Below, piece after piece: positions 18,281 through 26,370 of a DNA stretch of 64,000 bases (within the stretch, counting starts at the first letter, position 1; each line of letters starts with the position of its first letter). Source of the DNA: Planktothrix sp. FACHB-1365 (lineage in GTDB: Bacteria > Cyanobacteriota > Cyanobacteriia > Cyanobacteriales > Microcoleaceae); NCBI RefSeq assembly GCF_014697575.1, contig NZ_JACJSC010000007.1, positions 1 to 64,000 on the forward strand, written 5' to 3'. A model generated the notes under the pieces. That model was not told where the DNA came from. It saw only the letters and a program-made list of their open reading frames with translations, and did no database searches. Both the position numbers and the translations under genes were made by a program.

Positions 18281-19480
18281 CTAAACTAAGGATGGATGCA
18301 AAAGCGGTAAAATTGTCGGATGCACAGCATAGCGTTTTTCCGGGTACTGATATTCTAAAATACGCTGAGTCACTAATAGTTTAATTTGTTCATCTGTTGT
18401 GGGAATAAAATTTTCCGAGTGTGAGGCTATCATTAAATATTTAAGGTCATCTTTGGAAATTCCATATAATTTTTGTTTCCCCATTGAACGAACAGCATTT
18501 CTAACATCATCTACTTCTAATCTCATACTATTTGATGCTAAATAAGATTCTTCAATCGAGGCTTGTGTTAAGTTGATTAAATCGCGCAAAACACCCCCCG
18601 AATATTGAATTAATTCCTTTAAAGCTACTTCTTCTATAAAATCTTCAGAAGAACGACTATAAAGAATATTTTTAAAGAATTCGTAATTTTCAGGATCATT
18701 TTTGACATCAAAGCAGGGTTGATGGTAAAAATAGTTAATGGATTCTAGGATAGTAGGTTGATAGGAGCTATAGGTTGCTAAAAGAGGCTCAACGAGAACA
18801 ACTCCTATCCCCATATCAGAAATAACTTGAACATCTGTTGTCACAATTTGGGAAAATGTTTGAGCATCATTTAATCTATCTAAACCATCAAATAATAAAA
18901 CTAGATTTCCATAGATAGATTTTGCTTCTTCAGTAACTTGATCAACCGCATTTATAAACGTTTTTACATCAGATAATTCTTTGGATTTAACTGGGATAAT
19001 ACCTTGACGTTCTACTACTATCTCATCTTCATTATTTTCCTGATAATAATCATAAGGATCAATAATTTCTCTATGACCAAATGCTCGCTTAATTATAAAA
19101 TTTCTATTAATTTCTATATTAGGATTTTTGGTATCTTTTGTTAGTTCGGCTAGAACTGAACCTGCGATCGCAATTAATACTTTAGATGAAATGACTGTTA
19201 AATCTGTATATAAACTGACATCAATATAGTGAGCATAGGTATCTCCTATTTCGTTAATTTTATCTTTTGCAACTAACAATTGAGTCGTTTTTCCCGAACC
19301 AATTCCTCCTGCTAAAAGATGGGTAGAAGCCGGACGCAGAGCAATTCGATTCGCTAAAGTATCAGCTAATGACTTTTGAGGTTGATTGACGTAATAACCT
19401 CTAGCAATGGCTTTCTGAGGATCAGTATTAGCTTCAAAAGCAGCCATTTTTTCTCTAAAGAACTGAAGTTTGTTAGACAT
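18281..19480 (-). CDS. P-loop ATPase (AAA/STAND-type), first gene of cassette
   Basis: 399 residues with Walker A GGIGSGKT (58-65), Walker B LVLLFDGLDR (193-202) with Asp198 and Asp201, and a sensor-2-like GGVLRDLINLTQ near residue 310. The last 50 residues (LVTQRILEYQYPEKRYAVHP) look like a winged helix. The plan resembles Orc1/Cdc6-like or STAND ATPases, which act as switches in signalling and defence. Next to the Walker motif it has HLLAGGIGSGKTTQLL, unlike ABC or helicase P-loops. It starts at ATG 19480 and leads a tight three-gene operon. Downstream partners are unknown, so the task of the complex is unproven. Confidence 0.8.
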   Translation of the reverse strand: MSNKLQFFREKMAAFEANTDPQKAIARGYYVNQPQKSLADTLANRIALRPASTHLLAGGIGSGKTTQLLVAKDKINEIGDTYAHYIDVSLYTDLTVISSKVLIAIAGSVLAELTKDTKNPNIEINRNFIIKRAFGHREIIDPYDYYQENNEDEIVVERQGIIPVKSKELSDVKTFINAVDQVTEEAKSIYGNLVLLFDGLDRLNDAQTFSQIVTTDVQVISDMGIGVVLVEPLLATYSSYQPTILESINYFYHQPCFDVKNDPENYEFFKNILYSRSSEDFIEEVALKELIQYSGGVLRDLINLTQASIEESYLASNSMRLEVDDVRNAVRSMGKQKLYGISKDDLKYLMIASHSENFIPTTDEQIKLLVTQRILEYQYPEKRYAVHPTILPLLHPSLV

Positions 19481-19564
19481 AATTTATTCGTCTAAAGGAT
19501 AGGGATTGCAATTGGCATCAGGGTTGCATTCTTAAATTATATATCATATCTCCTCAATTAACGG

Positions 19565-19592
19565 GTAGAGACGTTGAATTCAACGTCTCTAC
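19565..19592. repeat. Perfect 28-bp palindrome (GTAGAGACG arms)
   Basis: Arms GTAGAGACG and CGTCTCTAC enclose the core TTGAATTCAA, making a perfect palindrome between the ATPase cassette and the phosphoketolase-like gene. The same arms with other cores are found at 26869, 42548, 42585 and 51281. Confidence 0.85.
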
Positions 19593-19601
19593 AAGGATTC
19601 A

Positions 19602-21797
19602 CTAATGAATCAACTCAATGGCTCGTTTCGTCAACGCTTCTGAAGTAATACCATTAAACGCCATTAATTCCCCTGCACTGGCGGTAGTTTCGCCCCGTTT
19701 CCAAGCAAAAGTATCCCGCTTAGAATTGCTGCGTAACATAATCGGTTCTAACATCAAACTTGAACCCCCTGTTACCCCAATTAACGCATCTCCAGCAAAC
19801 AGTTGATTAAAGGTTTCATCACTAATAAAATCGTTATCGGGTTCAGAACAAGTCTCGGATAAAACATCATGAGAACGATATAAACGCCGGGGATTAATAA
19901 TAGAAACAATTCGCACCCCAATTCCTTCTGTTTCCAAAAATGCCGCCGCTTCAAACACTGGAATTAAGGTCATATCCCCAATTACTGCAAACACAACGGT
20001 TTTATCCCCAGCAACTTCCTGTAACACCACAGCCCCATCTTTTAACCCTTGGCGAGTTTGTTCAAATGTCGTGCGGATGGGTAAGGGGGACTTACTGGCG
20101 GTGATAATAATGCTCTTATTTTTGGTCGTTAAAGCCCAATCATAGCACACTTGAATGCTATTAGCATCAGGAGGAAACACCGGGAAAACGTTACCACTCC
20201 GCATCATTGCCGCGAAATAGGCTTCAATTTCCGGCCGTTGGTGTGTCCAGCCATTGCGACCCTGTTCTAAGGCTCCGGCGGTGAATAAACAAACCGTTGA
20301 GGGGGTAGCACGCCGTAACTCAGCCATGGCTTGGGCTACTGTTTGTAAAATCGGAACTCCGTTAATGGCAAAAGATTCATAGGAACACCATAAAGTTCTC
20401 GCCCCTAATAAGGATAATCCTACCGCTAACCCGGCACAAGCATCCTCGCTTAAGGGTTCATAAACTTGCCCTTGGGGTTGTTGAAAATAAGTATTATCCG
20501 TTGTTGGGTGAATAATTTTTAATCCCTGGTTAATATTGTTAATTCCAGAAGCGGCATTACCATCGGCATTGGTAACAATAAAATGGGGATCTTTTTGCCC
20601 AACATAAACGACTAATGACCCCATTGCCGTTGTTGCAACTTTGGGATCACCGCCAACCGGATATTCTTCTAGGGGTAATTTACCTAAATCAGGTAAATGG
20701 TAATCAAACTCCGTGACAACGGTTTTAGCCGCAGGGCCACCACTAGAGCGTTCTAAATTGGTTCGGACTAATTCCCAAGCTGCCACAGGTAACGCTCGTT
20801 CTTTTAAAGCATTAACAATGTGGGGACTATCTAAAGTATCCCCTGGATAAAGATTATGAGATTTTGCACCGCGAGCGTGAACCCCTGCCCCTTTCAATTG
20901 TTTAATAATAAACACGGTTAATTGACCCCCTAAAGCCGATTTTGCAGCTTTATCCATTGCTACTAAAATGGCTTGGGTAAATTCAATCCGTTTTTGAATA
21001 GAAAAGGCGGTACTATCAACATAATCACCGGGTTGATTTTGGTCATCAAACTCTTTAGCATCGACTAAAATCACTTCTGAAAATCCGTTACCTTTCCAGT
21101 AAGCAATCATTTCTTCATTGGTTTTTGTCGAAACCATGCTATGATGCTCTTGGCTGTAACCGTTCCACACCAACACAGGCAAGAAATTGGTCACGTTAGG
21201 ATAGGCGGTGTGGAAGTGCATCATGCTACTCATGGGGTAGGGTTCGCCCATGCCGCCATCGCCGAGAGTGAACGGAAATAGGACATTTCGGTGTAACAAC
21301 GCCCCAGCCATGGCAAAATGTTGTCCCTGACCTAATGGCCCAGCAGGATTCAGCAAACCCGGAATATAGCCGGAAAGGTGGCCGAGAAGTCCATGTTTTT
21401 CGCGGAAGCGATCGCGCAATTGTTGAACGGTGAAAATCCCCATATCTTCTAGGGAACGATCTAAGAATACCGCACTATAAAACCCAGGAGCATGGTGTCC
21501 CACTTCCGTCATAATATTTTTATGACCGAGCATCACTAAAGCCGCATAAGCTTCTACACTAGAGGCAAATCCTCCAGGGTGTCCAGAGGCTTTACTGGCG
21601 GTGATTTGTAGAGTTAAATAACGCAGAGCATCGGCATAAAGTAAGGTTTGATAAGCGGCTGTGGCATCATGGGGATCAGAAATCGCTACACTATTTTCAG
21701 CAATAATTGGAGTTTTACCATAGCTGTCAAATTCGGGGAAACTCTCGCTAAAATATTGAATTCCTTGACAAAATTCGGGTATTGTTGTTGCTGTCAT
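19602..21797 (-). CDS. TPP-dependent phosphoketolase/transketolase-like enzyme
   Basis: 731 residues from ATG 21797, chosen because AAGGG lies seven bases upstream; an ATG at 21818 adds seven residues and has no ribosome site. The protein has TPP-enzyme marks: SKASGHPGG near the N-terminus, TLGDGGMGEPYPMSS as a GDG motif with a later conserved Asn (VWNGYSQEHH), and a second domain with AGLAVGLSLLG. It is related to phosphoketolases that split xylulose-5-phosphate or fructose-6-phosphate into acetyl phosphate, but belongs to a divergent branch present in many cyanobacteria, so its reaction is not settled. It is monocistronic. Confidence 0.82.
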   Translation of the reverse strand: MTATTIPEFCQGIQYFSESFPEFDSYGKTPIIAENSVAISDPHDATAAYQTLLYADALRYLTLQITASKASGHPGGFASSVEAYAALVMLGHKNIMTEVGHHAPGFYSAVFLDRSLEDMGIFTVQQLRDRFREKHGLLGHLSGYIPGLLNPAGPLGQGQHFAMAGALLHRNVLFPFTLGDGGMGEPYPMSSMMHFHTAYPNVTNFLPVLVWNGYSQEHHSMVSTKTNEEMIAYWKGNGFSEVILVDAKEFDDQNQPGDYVDSTAFSIQKRIEFTQAILVAMDKAAKSALGGQLTVFIIKQLKGAGVHARGAKSHNLYPGDTLDSPHIVNALKERALPVAAWELVRTNLERSSGGPAAKTVVTEFDYHLPDLGKLPLEEYPVGGDPKVATTAMGSLVVYVGQKDPHFIVTNADGNAASGINNINQGLKIIHPTTDNTYFQQPQGQVYEPLSEDACAGLAVGLSLLGARTLWCSYESFAINGVPILQTVAQAMAELRRATPSTVCLFTAGALEQGRNGWTHQRPEIEAYFAAMMRSGNVFPVFPPDANSIQVCYDWALTTKNKSIIITASKSPLPIRTTFEQTRQGLKDGAVVLQEVAGDKTVVFAVIGDMTLIPVFEAAAFLETEGIGVRIVSIINPRRLYRSHDVLSETCSEPDNDFISDETFNQLFAGDALIGVTGGSSLMLEPIMLRSNSKRDTFAWKRGETTASAGELMAFNGITSEALTKRAIELIH

Positions 21798-22042
21798 GTT
21801 TAATCCCTTTTCGGTCATTCTAATTTTTTGAATTAAGATTTATTTTACAATTGGTTGTCGCTAAAAATGATTATATTTTTCAACAGGGGAGATAAATTAA
21901 AATCATTGATTTCAATAAATAGGTAAAAAATCAGTCTGTTATTGCAGTGTCATGGGAGGATGTAAACGGGGTTGCAAATTCTTTGCATATCGTTACCATA
22001 TAAGAAACTCTAACTTAATTTGAACAAACTGAAACTTTGATT

Positions 22043-23428
22043 ATGAATACCCAACTCCCCCCGGCATCTCAACGTCCTGCTTTCCTAGAAAAAGGATATT
22101 GGATTGCTGACCCCCTTGATTATATGGATACCCACGTTCGAGAATATGGGGATATTTTTACCAATTATATTCTCGGTGCAAACACTCCTTGGATTTTTGT
22201 TAGTGATCCCCAAGGTATTCAAAAAGTTTTAACAGATGATATCTTTGAAGCTCCAGGTTCGGTGAATAAAATTTTAGCCCCTTTAACGGGAGATAACTCT
22301 ATTTTTATATTAGAGGGCGATCGCCACAAACGAGAACGGAAATTATTAATGCCATCCTTTCATGGGGAAAGAATGCGAGACTATGGGGAATTAATCACGG
22401 ATATTACCCAAAAAGTCATCGGTCAACTATCCGAAGGACAAGCTTTTATTGCTAGAGAAACAATGCAAGAAATTTCCTTAGATGTAATTCTAAGAGTGGT
22501 TTTTGGGGTATATACAGGAGAACGATATAGTCAGTTGAAACAGCTATTGTCAGGAATGTTAGACGTTTTTAAATCTCCCTTGAGTTCCAGTTTTTTATTC
22601 TTTCCAATTTTACAACAAGATTTTGGCACTTGGAGTCCTTGGGGACATTTCTTAAAACAACGCCAACAAATTGACGAGTTATTATATACAGAAATTCGGG
22701 AGCGTCGTGAAAACCCGGATGAATCTCGAAAAGATATGCTCAATTTAATGCTGGCTGCACGGGATGAAGAAGGTAACGCGATGACGGATCAAGAATTACG
22801 AGATGAGTTATTAACATTATTATTTGCCGGACATGAAACCACTGCTACAGCAATGGCTTGGGCATTATATTGGATTCATCATCAGCCAGAAGTGTATGAA
22901 AAATTAATGTCAGAGTTAAATAGTTTGTCGCGGGATGCTGATGGAATGGAAATTTTTCGTTTACCTTATTTAACGGCCGTTTGTCAGGAAACCTTACGAA
23001 TTTATCCCGTTGGGATGTTAACATTTGCACGCACCAATAAAGAATCAGTAGATTTGATGGGTTATCAATTACCCCCAAAAACTCCAGTGGTGGGTTGTAT
23101 TTATTTAACCCATCGCCGAGAAGATTTATATCCGCAAGCGGATCAATTTAAACCGGAACGCTTTTTGGAACGTAAGTTTTCTCCCTATGAATTTCTTCCC
23201 TTTGGAGGAGGTAGTCGTTTATGTTTAGGGATGGCTTTAGCTCAATATGAAATGAAGCTAGTATTAGCTACAATTTTGTTAAATTATGAGTTGAATTTGT
23301 TGGAAAAAAAACCTGTAAAAGCAGTCCGTCGAGGGGTAACTTTAGCACCCAAAGGAGGGATTAAAATGCAACTCCTGAATAAACGTCCACAACCCCAAAA
23401 AACTATCGATTTAGTCCGTACAGTGTAG
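22043..23428 (+). CDS. Cytochrome P450
   Basis: A soluble P450 of 461 residues from ATG 22043 (a TTG six bases upstream is in frame). Key parts are seen: the I-helix oxygen-activation motif LLFAGHETTATAMAW, the K-helix ETLRIYP, and the heme-binding loop FLPFGGGSRLCLGMALA with the proximal Cys. The overall sequence recalls CYP110-type enzymes of filamentous cyanobacteria, which hydroxylate fatty acids or terpenoids; the substrate is not determinable here. No redox partner is nearby. Divergent from the phosphoketolase-like gene with about 245 bases between. Confidence 0.93.
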   Translation: MNTQLPPASQRPAFLEKGYWIADPLDYMDTHVREYGDIFTNYILGANTPWIFVSDPQGIQKVLTDDIFEAPGSVNKILAPLTGDNSIFILEGDRHKRERKLLMPSFHGERMRDYGELITDITQKVIGQLSEGQAFIARETMQEISLDVILRVVFGVYTGERYSQLKQLLSGMLDVFKSPLSSSFLFFPILQQDFGTWSPWGHFLKQRQQIDELLYTEIRERRENPDESRKDMLNLMLAARDEEGNAMTDQELRDELLTLLFAGHETTATAMAWALYWIHHQPEVYEKLMSELNSLSRDADGMEIFRLPYLTAVCQETLRIYPVGMLTFARTNKESVDLMGYQLPPKTPVVGCIYLTHRREDLYPQADQFKPERFLERKFSPYEFLPFGGGSRLCLGMALAQYEMKLVLATILLNYELNLLEKKPVKAVRRGVTLAPKGGIKMQLLNKRPQPQKTIDLVRTV

Positions 23429-23765
23429 TCTAGTTTAAACCTGTAATATCCACGAAAAATATCCAGGTTTAGTGCTAGAATCGACTCAGGGGGATAAAAA
23501 CTTTTCACAAGGTTTTTATTCTCCATACCCAGGGATATATCACAGATGAATAAGGGACAATAAATTGACCCGAAAAGCCAACAGATTAACCCCTTTAACA
23601 ATCAATTCTTGAGTCAGCAATTGATTAAACTTAACCTCTATACAAAAAGTTAGTTTTTGTTTAGAATTGAGATAGATGATTAAAATAGGTCTTCTATTGT
23701 CAAGATCATTAAAATACCCAGATCTGATGATCTAGTGAGTCAGTCTAGGGACATAGAGGTTAATC
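23429..23765. other. Intergenic region between P450 and the vMAP/AAA-like gene
   Basis: 337 AT-rich bases. I see no tRNA, repeat array or clear hairpin. The minus-strand frame at 23284-23601 runs mainly antisense to P450 and looks like a shadow. The promoter of the next gene must lie here; nothing matches a clear -35/-10 pair. Confidence 0.4.
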
Positions 23766-25109
23766 ATGGTCAAAAGTCTTGAGGAACTTTTAGGATTAAC
23801 TGAAGCTTTAGTCATAGCAAAAGGTAAAAATCCCCTAAGTTATATCCAAAAAATAATTTTAACAGAAGCCTTATTAGAAACAAAAAAAACCTACGATCAA
23901 ATAGCTGAAGAGAATGGTTATTCTCCGAGTTATTTAAAAAATGGGGTTGCCCCTCACCTTTGGCAACTCTTATCGGACTTGGTGGGCGAAAAAGTGACTA
24001 AAGCAAATTGTCGCTGTTTATTAGACCGGGAATTAGGAACTAAAATTATCCCTAACGTTTTTCCAGAACTGGTTTTACCTAAACCCATTTCTTTAGAATC
24101 TCCAGAAGGCCAGGTTCCGCTTAATTCTATATTTTATATTGAGCGTTCCTCCAGTGAACCAATGTGTTATCTCGAAATTAAAAATCAAGGGGCATTACTG
24201 CGAATTAAAGCCCCTCGAAAGATGGGAAAAACTTCTTTAATGGCTCGAATTTTAGATTATGCTCAACAGCAAAATTATCACCCGATTCGTTTAAGTCTTC
24301 ATCTGGCGAGTAGTTTAGTTTTTACCTCAACAGAAAAATTCTTACGTTGGTTGTGTGCCAATGTGACTCAACAGTTAGGATTAGAATCGGAAATTGATGA
24401 ATTTTGGGATGAAGATGTAGGAGCATTAGTCAGTAGCTCTCTCTATTTCCAAGGATATTTATTAGAGAAAATTCAGCAACCTATTGTATTAGCAATGGAT
24501 GAAGTTAATCAATTATTTGAATATCCGTCTTTAGCTCGTGATATCTTAGCTTTATTGCGATCTTGGCATGAAGAAACACGGGATATTAGTAATTGGCAAA
24601 AACTAAGATTTGTGATTGTTTATTCCACTGATATTTATATACCGTTAGACACTAATAAATCTCCCTTTAATGTCGGTTTGGGGATTGATTTATATCCTTT
24701 TAATCTTGATCAAGTTAAAATTTTATCTCGAAGGTATGGATTAACCTTAACCGAGCAAGAATTAAAAAAACTTACAGAATTTGTTGGCGGATTTCCTTAT
24801 TTAGTGCGACTAGCTTTTGATCATTGTGTGCGTCGAAATATTCCTCTTCCAGAGTTGTTAGAACAAGCAAATACCGATATGGGAATTTATAGCGATCACC
24901 TCCATGAACAGTTATGGTTACTTCAGCAAGATCCTGATTTAGTTACCACTTATCAACAAATTATCACCACAACTCACCCTGTAAAAATAGAACAAGTCAA
25001 AGCCTTTAAATTAAAAAGTATGGGGTTAGTTCATATTCATGGAAATCAAGTGATTCCCAGTTGTGAATTATATCGACAATATTTTCAAGAGTGTTTGAGT
25101 GAGGTTTAA
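23766..25109 (+). CDS. vMAP-type HTH plus AAA-like ATPase domain protein
   Basis: 447 residues. The first 85 (LEELLGLTEALVIAKG, then LLETKKTYDQIAEENGYSP and CRCLLDRELG) match the N-terminal HTH of vWA-MoxR-associated proteins (vMAP). The rest is an AAA-like domain of the AAA_35 type: IKAPRKMGKTSLMAR as Walker A, IVLAMDEVNQLF as Walker B, then GFPYLVRLAFDH near the C-terminus. In related cyanobacterial proteins this ATPase is fused to various sensor or effector repeats, but here it ends after the ATPase. Such proteins are thought to belong to conflict or signalling systems. No vWA or MoxR gene is seen nearby. Confidence 0.85.
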   Translation: MVKSLEELLGLTEALVIAKGKNPLSYIQKIILTEALLETKKTYDQIAEENGYSPSYLKNGVAPHLWQLLSDLVGEKVTKANCRCLLDRELGTKIIPNVFPELVLPKPISLESPEGQVPLNSIFYIERSSSEPMCYLEIKNQGALLRIKAPRKMGKTSLMARILDYAQQQNYHPIRLSLHLASSLVFTSTEKFLRWLCANVTQQLGLESEIDEFWDEDVGALVSSSLYFQGYLLEKIQQPIVLAMDEVNQLFEYPSLARDILALLRSWHEETRDISNWQKLRFVIVYSTDIYIPLDTNKSPFNVGLGIDLYPFNLDQVKILSRRYGLTLTEQELKKLTEFVGGFPYLVRLAFDHCVRRNIPLPELLEQANTDMGIYSDHLHEQLWLLQQDPDLVTTYQQIITTTHPVKIEQVKAFKLKSMGLVHIHGNQVIPSCELYRQYFQECLSEV

Positions 25110-25198
25110 TAGATTTTTTTATGTTTAAACTTTATATCAAATTTTAAAATTCTTCAATTTATATAGCGGGTTTAAATCATTATTAAAACCAGTTTATT

Positions 25199-25226
25199 GT
25201 AGGGGCGAGGCGCGCCTCGCCCCTAC
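25199..25226. repeat. Perfect 28-bp GC-rich palindrome
   Basis: Arms GTAGGGGCGAGGCG and CGCCTCGCCCCTAC form a perfect palindrome in otherwise AT-rich DNA, between the vMAP/AAA-like gene and a small ORF. It could act as a terminator hairpin; similar GC-rich palindromes are dispersed in cyanobacterial genomes. Confidence 0.85.
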
Positions 25227-25272
25227 GACAATATGTTACCATTAGAGAGTAAATTTTAATGGGATTAATCCA

Positions 25273-25446
25273 ATGACCTCGGAAGGTAATGTTGCAGATA
25301 CAGGAATTTTAGAAGAAGCTAGACAACTGATGAATCAAGAAGGAATAACTATGTGTAAAGCACTAGAAGAACTGATGATAAAAGCTAGACAACAAAACGA
25401 TTTCAACAGAATTCAAAGAATTAAAACAACCCAAAATAGAGTTTAA
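25273..25446 (+). CDS. Small ORF, 57 residues, unknown
   Basis: ATG 25273 to TAA 25446 gives a charged helical product (MTSEGNVADTGILEEAR, then QLMNQEGITMCKALEELM and a basic C-terminus IQRIKTTQNRV). The reading frame lies in the gap before the HEAT-repeat gene and has a start context (TTAATGGGATTAATCCA) without a good ribosome site. I see no family. It could be an antitoxin-like or regulatory peptide, or not translated; coding is plausible but not certain. Confidence 0.4.
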   Translation: MTSEGNVADTGILEEARQLMNQEGITMCKALEELMIKARQQNDFNRIQRIKTTQNRV

Positions 25447-25525
25447 GCATACTCGATTTTTGGGATGTGCTGACTCTAATCATAGATTGCTAGAGGCACT
25501 ATTATCTATATTTAGGTCGATACAA

Positions 25526-26329
25526 ATGTTTGATCAATCAATCTATATAACAAATAGTTTAGAAGATTTGAGATCCGGGAATGGAACCAGACAAGCTGAA
25601 GCATTACTAAAGTTAGTTGATGACGAAGTTTATGAAGCTGTACCGGATATTCTACCCTTATTAAACTCTCCAGAAACCGCAATTCGTTCTAGTGCAGCTT
25701 ACGCATTAGGTTATCTGGGAATTGATCAGGTTAAAACAGTGGGTTCAGCCTTAATGGATAGACTGAATGATCCTGAAGAAATTGTTAGGTCTGATGTAAT
25801 TGAAGCTTTGGGAGCATTGCAATATATTGAGGCTATTACTCAAATTAAAGATAAATTAATTAACGATCCTTCTGCTTTAGTTCGTGCGTCAGCCGCAGAA
25901 GCATTGGGAGAACTGGGAGAACCCGAAGCAATAGAAACATTAGAAAAATCATTATTAAAACTAGACGAAGATGAAGCTGTTCGCGCCTATGCTGCAAATT
26001 CTATCGGTCTTTTAGGGAGTGATTTAATTTTACCAAAACTCAAAATTTATCTTCAATACTTTGAGAAAAGTATCAAAATAAAAGCAGAAGTATTAGGAGC
26101 AATATATTATTTAGGTACAAAAGAAGCTTTACAACAACTGATAGAATTATTAGATGATGCTGATGAGAATTTAGCGATCGCAATTCTTAATATCTTAACT
26201 GATTTAAAAGATCGGACAAATTTAGATCAACTCTTACAAGATGCGCCTGAAATGGAAAGTAAATTGACAAATATTAGTCAAAAGATACCGATTTTAATTG
26301 CTCATAAACAACAAATTTTAACAGCTTAA
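25526..26329 (+). CDS. HEAT-repeat (PBS-lyase type) protein
   Basis: I take ATG 25526 (MFDQSIYITNSLEDLRSG) as start, 267 residues, with a TAGG nine bases upstream; the frame is open back to 25460. Between about residues 20 and 160 the pattern SSAAYALGYLG, SDVIEALGAL and ASAAEALGELG marks tandem HEAT repeats of the type found in phycobilin lyase CpcE/F and NblB. These can scaffold protein contacts. The C-terminal part (EEALQQLIELLDDADENL-like) continues the helical array. Its partner is unknown; NblB-like or lyase roles cannot be told apart by reading. Confidence 0.85.
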   Translation: MFDQSIYITNSLEDLRSGNGTRQAEALLKLVDDEVYEAVPDILPLLNSPETAIRSSAAYALGYLGIDQVKTVGSALMDRLNDPEEIVRSDVIEALGALQYIEAITQIKDKLINDPSALVRASAAEALGELGEPEAIETLEKSLLKLDEDEAVRAYAANSIGLLGSDLILPKLKIYLQYFEKSIKIKAEVLGAIYYLGTKEALQQLIELLDDADENLAIAILNILTDLKDRTNLDQLLQDAPEMESKLTNISQKIPILIAHKQQILTA

Positions 26330-26331
26330 TA

Positions 26332-26369
26332 CAGAAACCCGGTTTCTGGGAGAAACCGGGTTTCTGGGG
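26332..26369. repeat. Tight inverted pair of AGAAACC palindromes
   Basis: AGAAACCCGGTTTCT at 26333-26347 and its reverse complement at 26351-26365 are separated by GGG. Each arm is itself nearly palindromic. The element lies in the 40-base gap between the HEAT-repeat gene and the end of dnaN, which are convergent, so it may be a two-way terminator. The motif also occurs at 11846-11914. Confidence 0.85.
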
Positions 26370-26370
26370 A

